Shown here: piece after piece, positions 61,781 to 64,000 of the stretch
Layout: the number at the start of each line of letters is the position of its first letter
Numbering within the stretch: the stretch's first letter is position 1
From: Podospora pseudoanserina
Lineage: Eukaryota > Ascomycota > Sordariomycetes > Sordariales > Podosporaceae
Length of the DNA stretch: 64,000 nucleotides
Assembly (NCBI RefSeq): GCF_035222485.1
Contig: NC_085920.1
Span: forward strand, 1,798,001 to 1,862,000
Direction: 5' to 3'
Position numbers and translations under genes: made by a program
The notes under the pieces: generated by a model
Told to the model about the DNA's origin: nothing
Seen by the model: the letters and a program-made list of their open reading frames with translations, nothing else
Databases searched by the model: none

Positions 61781-63673
61781 ATGGACGCCACGACAGAGTG
61801 CAAAACGCAAAGTCATGATCCAACTATCGAGCCAGTCCCAACGGACGGGCAAACGGGAGGTCGATATGGCTGGCGCTTCAGTGTAAGTTTCGATGTTTTC
61901 GAGGTTTAGACCTACCTGGCACAGTTTGCTGACTCTCGTTGGCGCACTCAGGCAATTCTCGTCGCCCTATCTCTGACTTCGATCCTCGCCGGCCTCGAAA
62001 TCGGATGCATCGCCACTGCTATGCCCACGATTGTCAAGGCTCTTGGCACTGGAGATGAAAGTGAGACTATCTACGTCTGGGTTGCCAATGCCTACTTCCT
62101 CACCATGACGGCTTTCCAGGTGTGTTTCTTGCCCCTCCATTTTGTGCCAGCCGGCGGGACTGGAAACACGGACGACAAAAGCATGACGCTGACTTGCTTT
62201 CGCGCATTGATATAGCCTCTCTACGGTCAGGCTGCCAATATCTTTGGTCGGAGAACCATGACAGTGCTAGCCGTTGTATTCTTCGCCATCGGATCTGCGA
62301 TCTCTGGCGCTGCTAGCAGCATGCCCATGCTCGTAGCCGGGAGAGCTATTATGGGCGTTGGTGGTGGCGGCATTCTCGTCATGATCGAGATCATCATCTG
62401 CGATCTCTGCCCCCAGCGTGACAGGCCCAAATATCTGGGAATAGTGATGAGCATCTTTGGTCTGGCCATGTGCGTTGGTCCACTGATCGGCGGTGGTCTG
62501 GCAGAGCATGCGAGCTGGAGATGGATCTTCTATCTCAACCTTCCCGTTGCTGCTGTCTCCCTCGTCCCACTGTTGCTTTTTCTGCGCGTCAAGTACAAGA
62601 GGGACGCGATTGGAAAGATGCTCGCGCGGGTAGACTGGGGAGGAAATACCCTTTTCGCAGCAGCCGTCACGTCCATTCTAGTGGCGCTTACCTGGGGAGG
62701 GACAGAACACGCTTGGTCGGCATGGCAGACACTTGTTCCGCTATTCCTCGGAATTGCAGGTCTAGGCCTCTTTCTTTGGCTTGAGTCAACAACACTCATT
62801 GAGCAACCAACAATGCCTCTCCGACTCTTCGCCAACCGCACCTCTTCGGGAGCATTCGGTCTTACCTTTGTCGCTTCCATCCTGACCTATTGGATGGCCT
62901 ACTGGCTACCTATCTACTTTCAAGCTGTCAAAGAAGATTCCCCAACACAGTCTGGAATCTCTACGTTACCTGTGTCGATGATCATGATCCCCTTCTCGAT
63001 TCTTGCAGGAGGCGGCGTGACAGTACTCGGAAAGTTCCGCCCATTCCAATTCGCAGGCATCTCTTTGATGACCATAGCCATGGGCCTGTTCTCTCTTCTG
63101 GACATCGAATCGTCAAAGGGACATTGGGTCGGCTTCCAGGTTGTTGCTGCTGCCGGCGGTGGCTTGCTGCTAACCTGCACACTCCCTGCCGTCCAAGCAC
63201 CACTTCCTGAAGCTGATGTTGCCATTGCCACAGCAACTTGGGGGTTCTTGCGAAGCTTCGGTGGCATCTGGGGCATCGCCATCCCAACTGCCATTTTCAA
63301 CTCGCATGTAAACACCTTGCTCGATCAAGGCCGAGTGAGCGAAGAGGCTGTTGTCAACGCCTTGCGAAATGGCGGCGCATATGCCTTGGCTTCGGTGGGT
63401 TTCATCCAGTCTATTCCACCCGATATCAAACAGCAGGTCAAGACGGTCTACGTAGAAAGCTTGCGGCTTGTGTGGCAAGTTGCTATCGGATTTGGCGTCC
63501 TTGGCTTTCTCATCGCAATCATCATCAAAGAGGTCAAGCTACGGGAGGATCTTGAGACTGATTTTGGACTCGTCGAGGGAGCCAATAACAGTTCCAGCTC
63601 AGAGGTGGCTGCAGAAAGCGGGAGAGGCGTTGTGGAGAGTAAGGCCGAAAAGTCCGTGACCGGCACAGCATAA
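61781..63673 (+). CDS. MFS efflux transporter, DHA2 (14-span) family
   Basis: Exons 61781-61882, 61952-62119 and 62216-63673 encode 575 aa, all introns phase 0 (GTAAGT..CTCAG and GTGTGT..ATATAG). A 30-residue hydrophilic N-terminus precedes span 1 (VALSLTSILAGLEIGCIATA). The motifs AMPTIVKALG, WVANAYFLTMTAFQPLYGQ and NIFGRRTM (motif A) identify the drug:H+ antiporter-2 family. GRAIMGVGGGGI and GPLIGGGLAEHASWRWIFYLNLP (motif C region) follow, ending in a charged tail (about 45 aa). These pumps export secondary metabolites or toxic compounds across the plasma membrane. Its place 620 bp beyond the cluster hydrolase in the same orientation suggests export of, or self-protection from, the PKS-NRPS product. 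Confidence 0.9.
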
Positions 63674-64000
63674 TAGACGGTGGCCTGTGCCGGATGGATC
63701 TGGTGAATCGGTTTCCGAAAGGTTACTTGTGTTGGTTCGGTGTTGGAGAGGACTCCGTTCCGTGGGGCCGGATGGAGGTTTATATGCGGCGCAGCTTTCA
63801 CCCGTGTATAATTGTAACGCAACTTCTGCCTTGTTACCTATGATTTCTTGGATCAGCCAACCTCTATGCACACTGGAAACGACCTGCCTGTTTGGTCTAT
63901 CCCAGCGGCGGGAATGGCTGACAATTAGGTAAACGTCGCTCTGGGTACGTTGAAACGCAGCGGCGTGGCACTGTATTAGCAGCACCACAAAGGATGCACG
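63674..64000. other. Window end, nothing recognised
   Basis: Probable 3' UTR of the transporter and intergenic sequence. Further cluster genes would lie to the right, outside the window. Confidence 0.5.

Overview
The window looks like nuclear DNA from a filamentous ascomycete, probably a Sordariomycete. Genes are intron-bearing, mostly with 47-98 bp GT..AG introns and GTAAGT-type donors. Families are typically fungal: Zn2Cys6 regulator, LYS2-type aminoadipate reductase, URE2-like GST, alpha-kinases, S28 protease, hybrid PKS-NRPS. AT-rich, TpA-rich islands near the left end resemble RIP-mutated repeats. Exon coordinates were worked out by hand from splice sites, reading phase and family motifs. 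No database was searched.

Left, 1-13.9 kb, is gene-poor and partly decayed: a broken HET-like gene, AT-rich islands around a possible solo LTR, a secretory SET-domain protein ending in KDEL, a tandem pair of damaged alpha-kinase genes, a multi-exon membrane protein, and the remnant of another gene.

Middle, 14-29.3 kb, holds ordinary metabolic and secretory genes: a GPI-anchored-type secreted protein, a URE2-like GST, the lysine-pathway reductase LYS2, a vanadium-haloperoxidase/PAP2-like secreted enzyme, an S28 serine peptidase, and a zinc alcohol dehydrogenase that may have a mitochondrial presequence.

29.9-38.8 kb is a candidate lactose-utilisation locus: a Zn2Cys6 regulator and a lactose-permease-like MFS protein on the minus strand, a roughly 950 bp divergent promoter carrying four CCCCGC (CreA-type) sites, and a GH2 beta-galactosidase on the plus strand. 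The beta-galactosidase reading frame appears shifted in its tiny second exon. A PLP-dependent ammonia-lyase-like gene and a monosaccharide transporter follow, then a small 8-cysteine secreted protein whose first exon is only ATGAAG, and a single-pass membrane protein.

Right, 47-63.7 kb, is the left part of a secondary-metabolite cluster. It contains a 4053-aa reducing PKS-NRPS (KS-AT-DH-MT-ER0-KR-ACP-C-A-T-R), a divergently transcribed alpha/beta hydrolase, and a DHA2-type MFS efflux pump. No P450, trans-enoyl reductase or pathway regulator is visible, so the cluster probably continues past the right edge.
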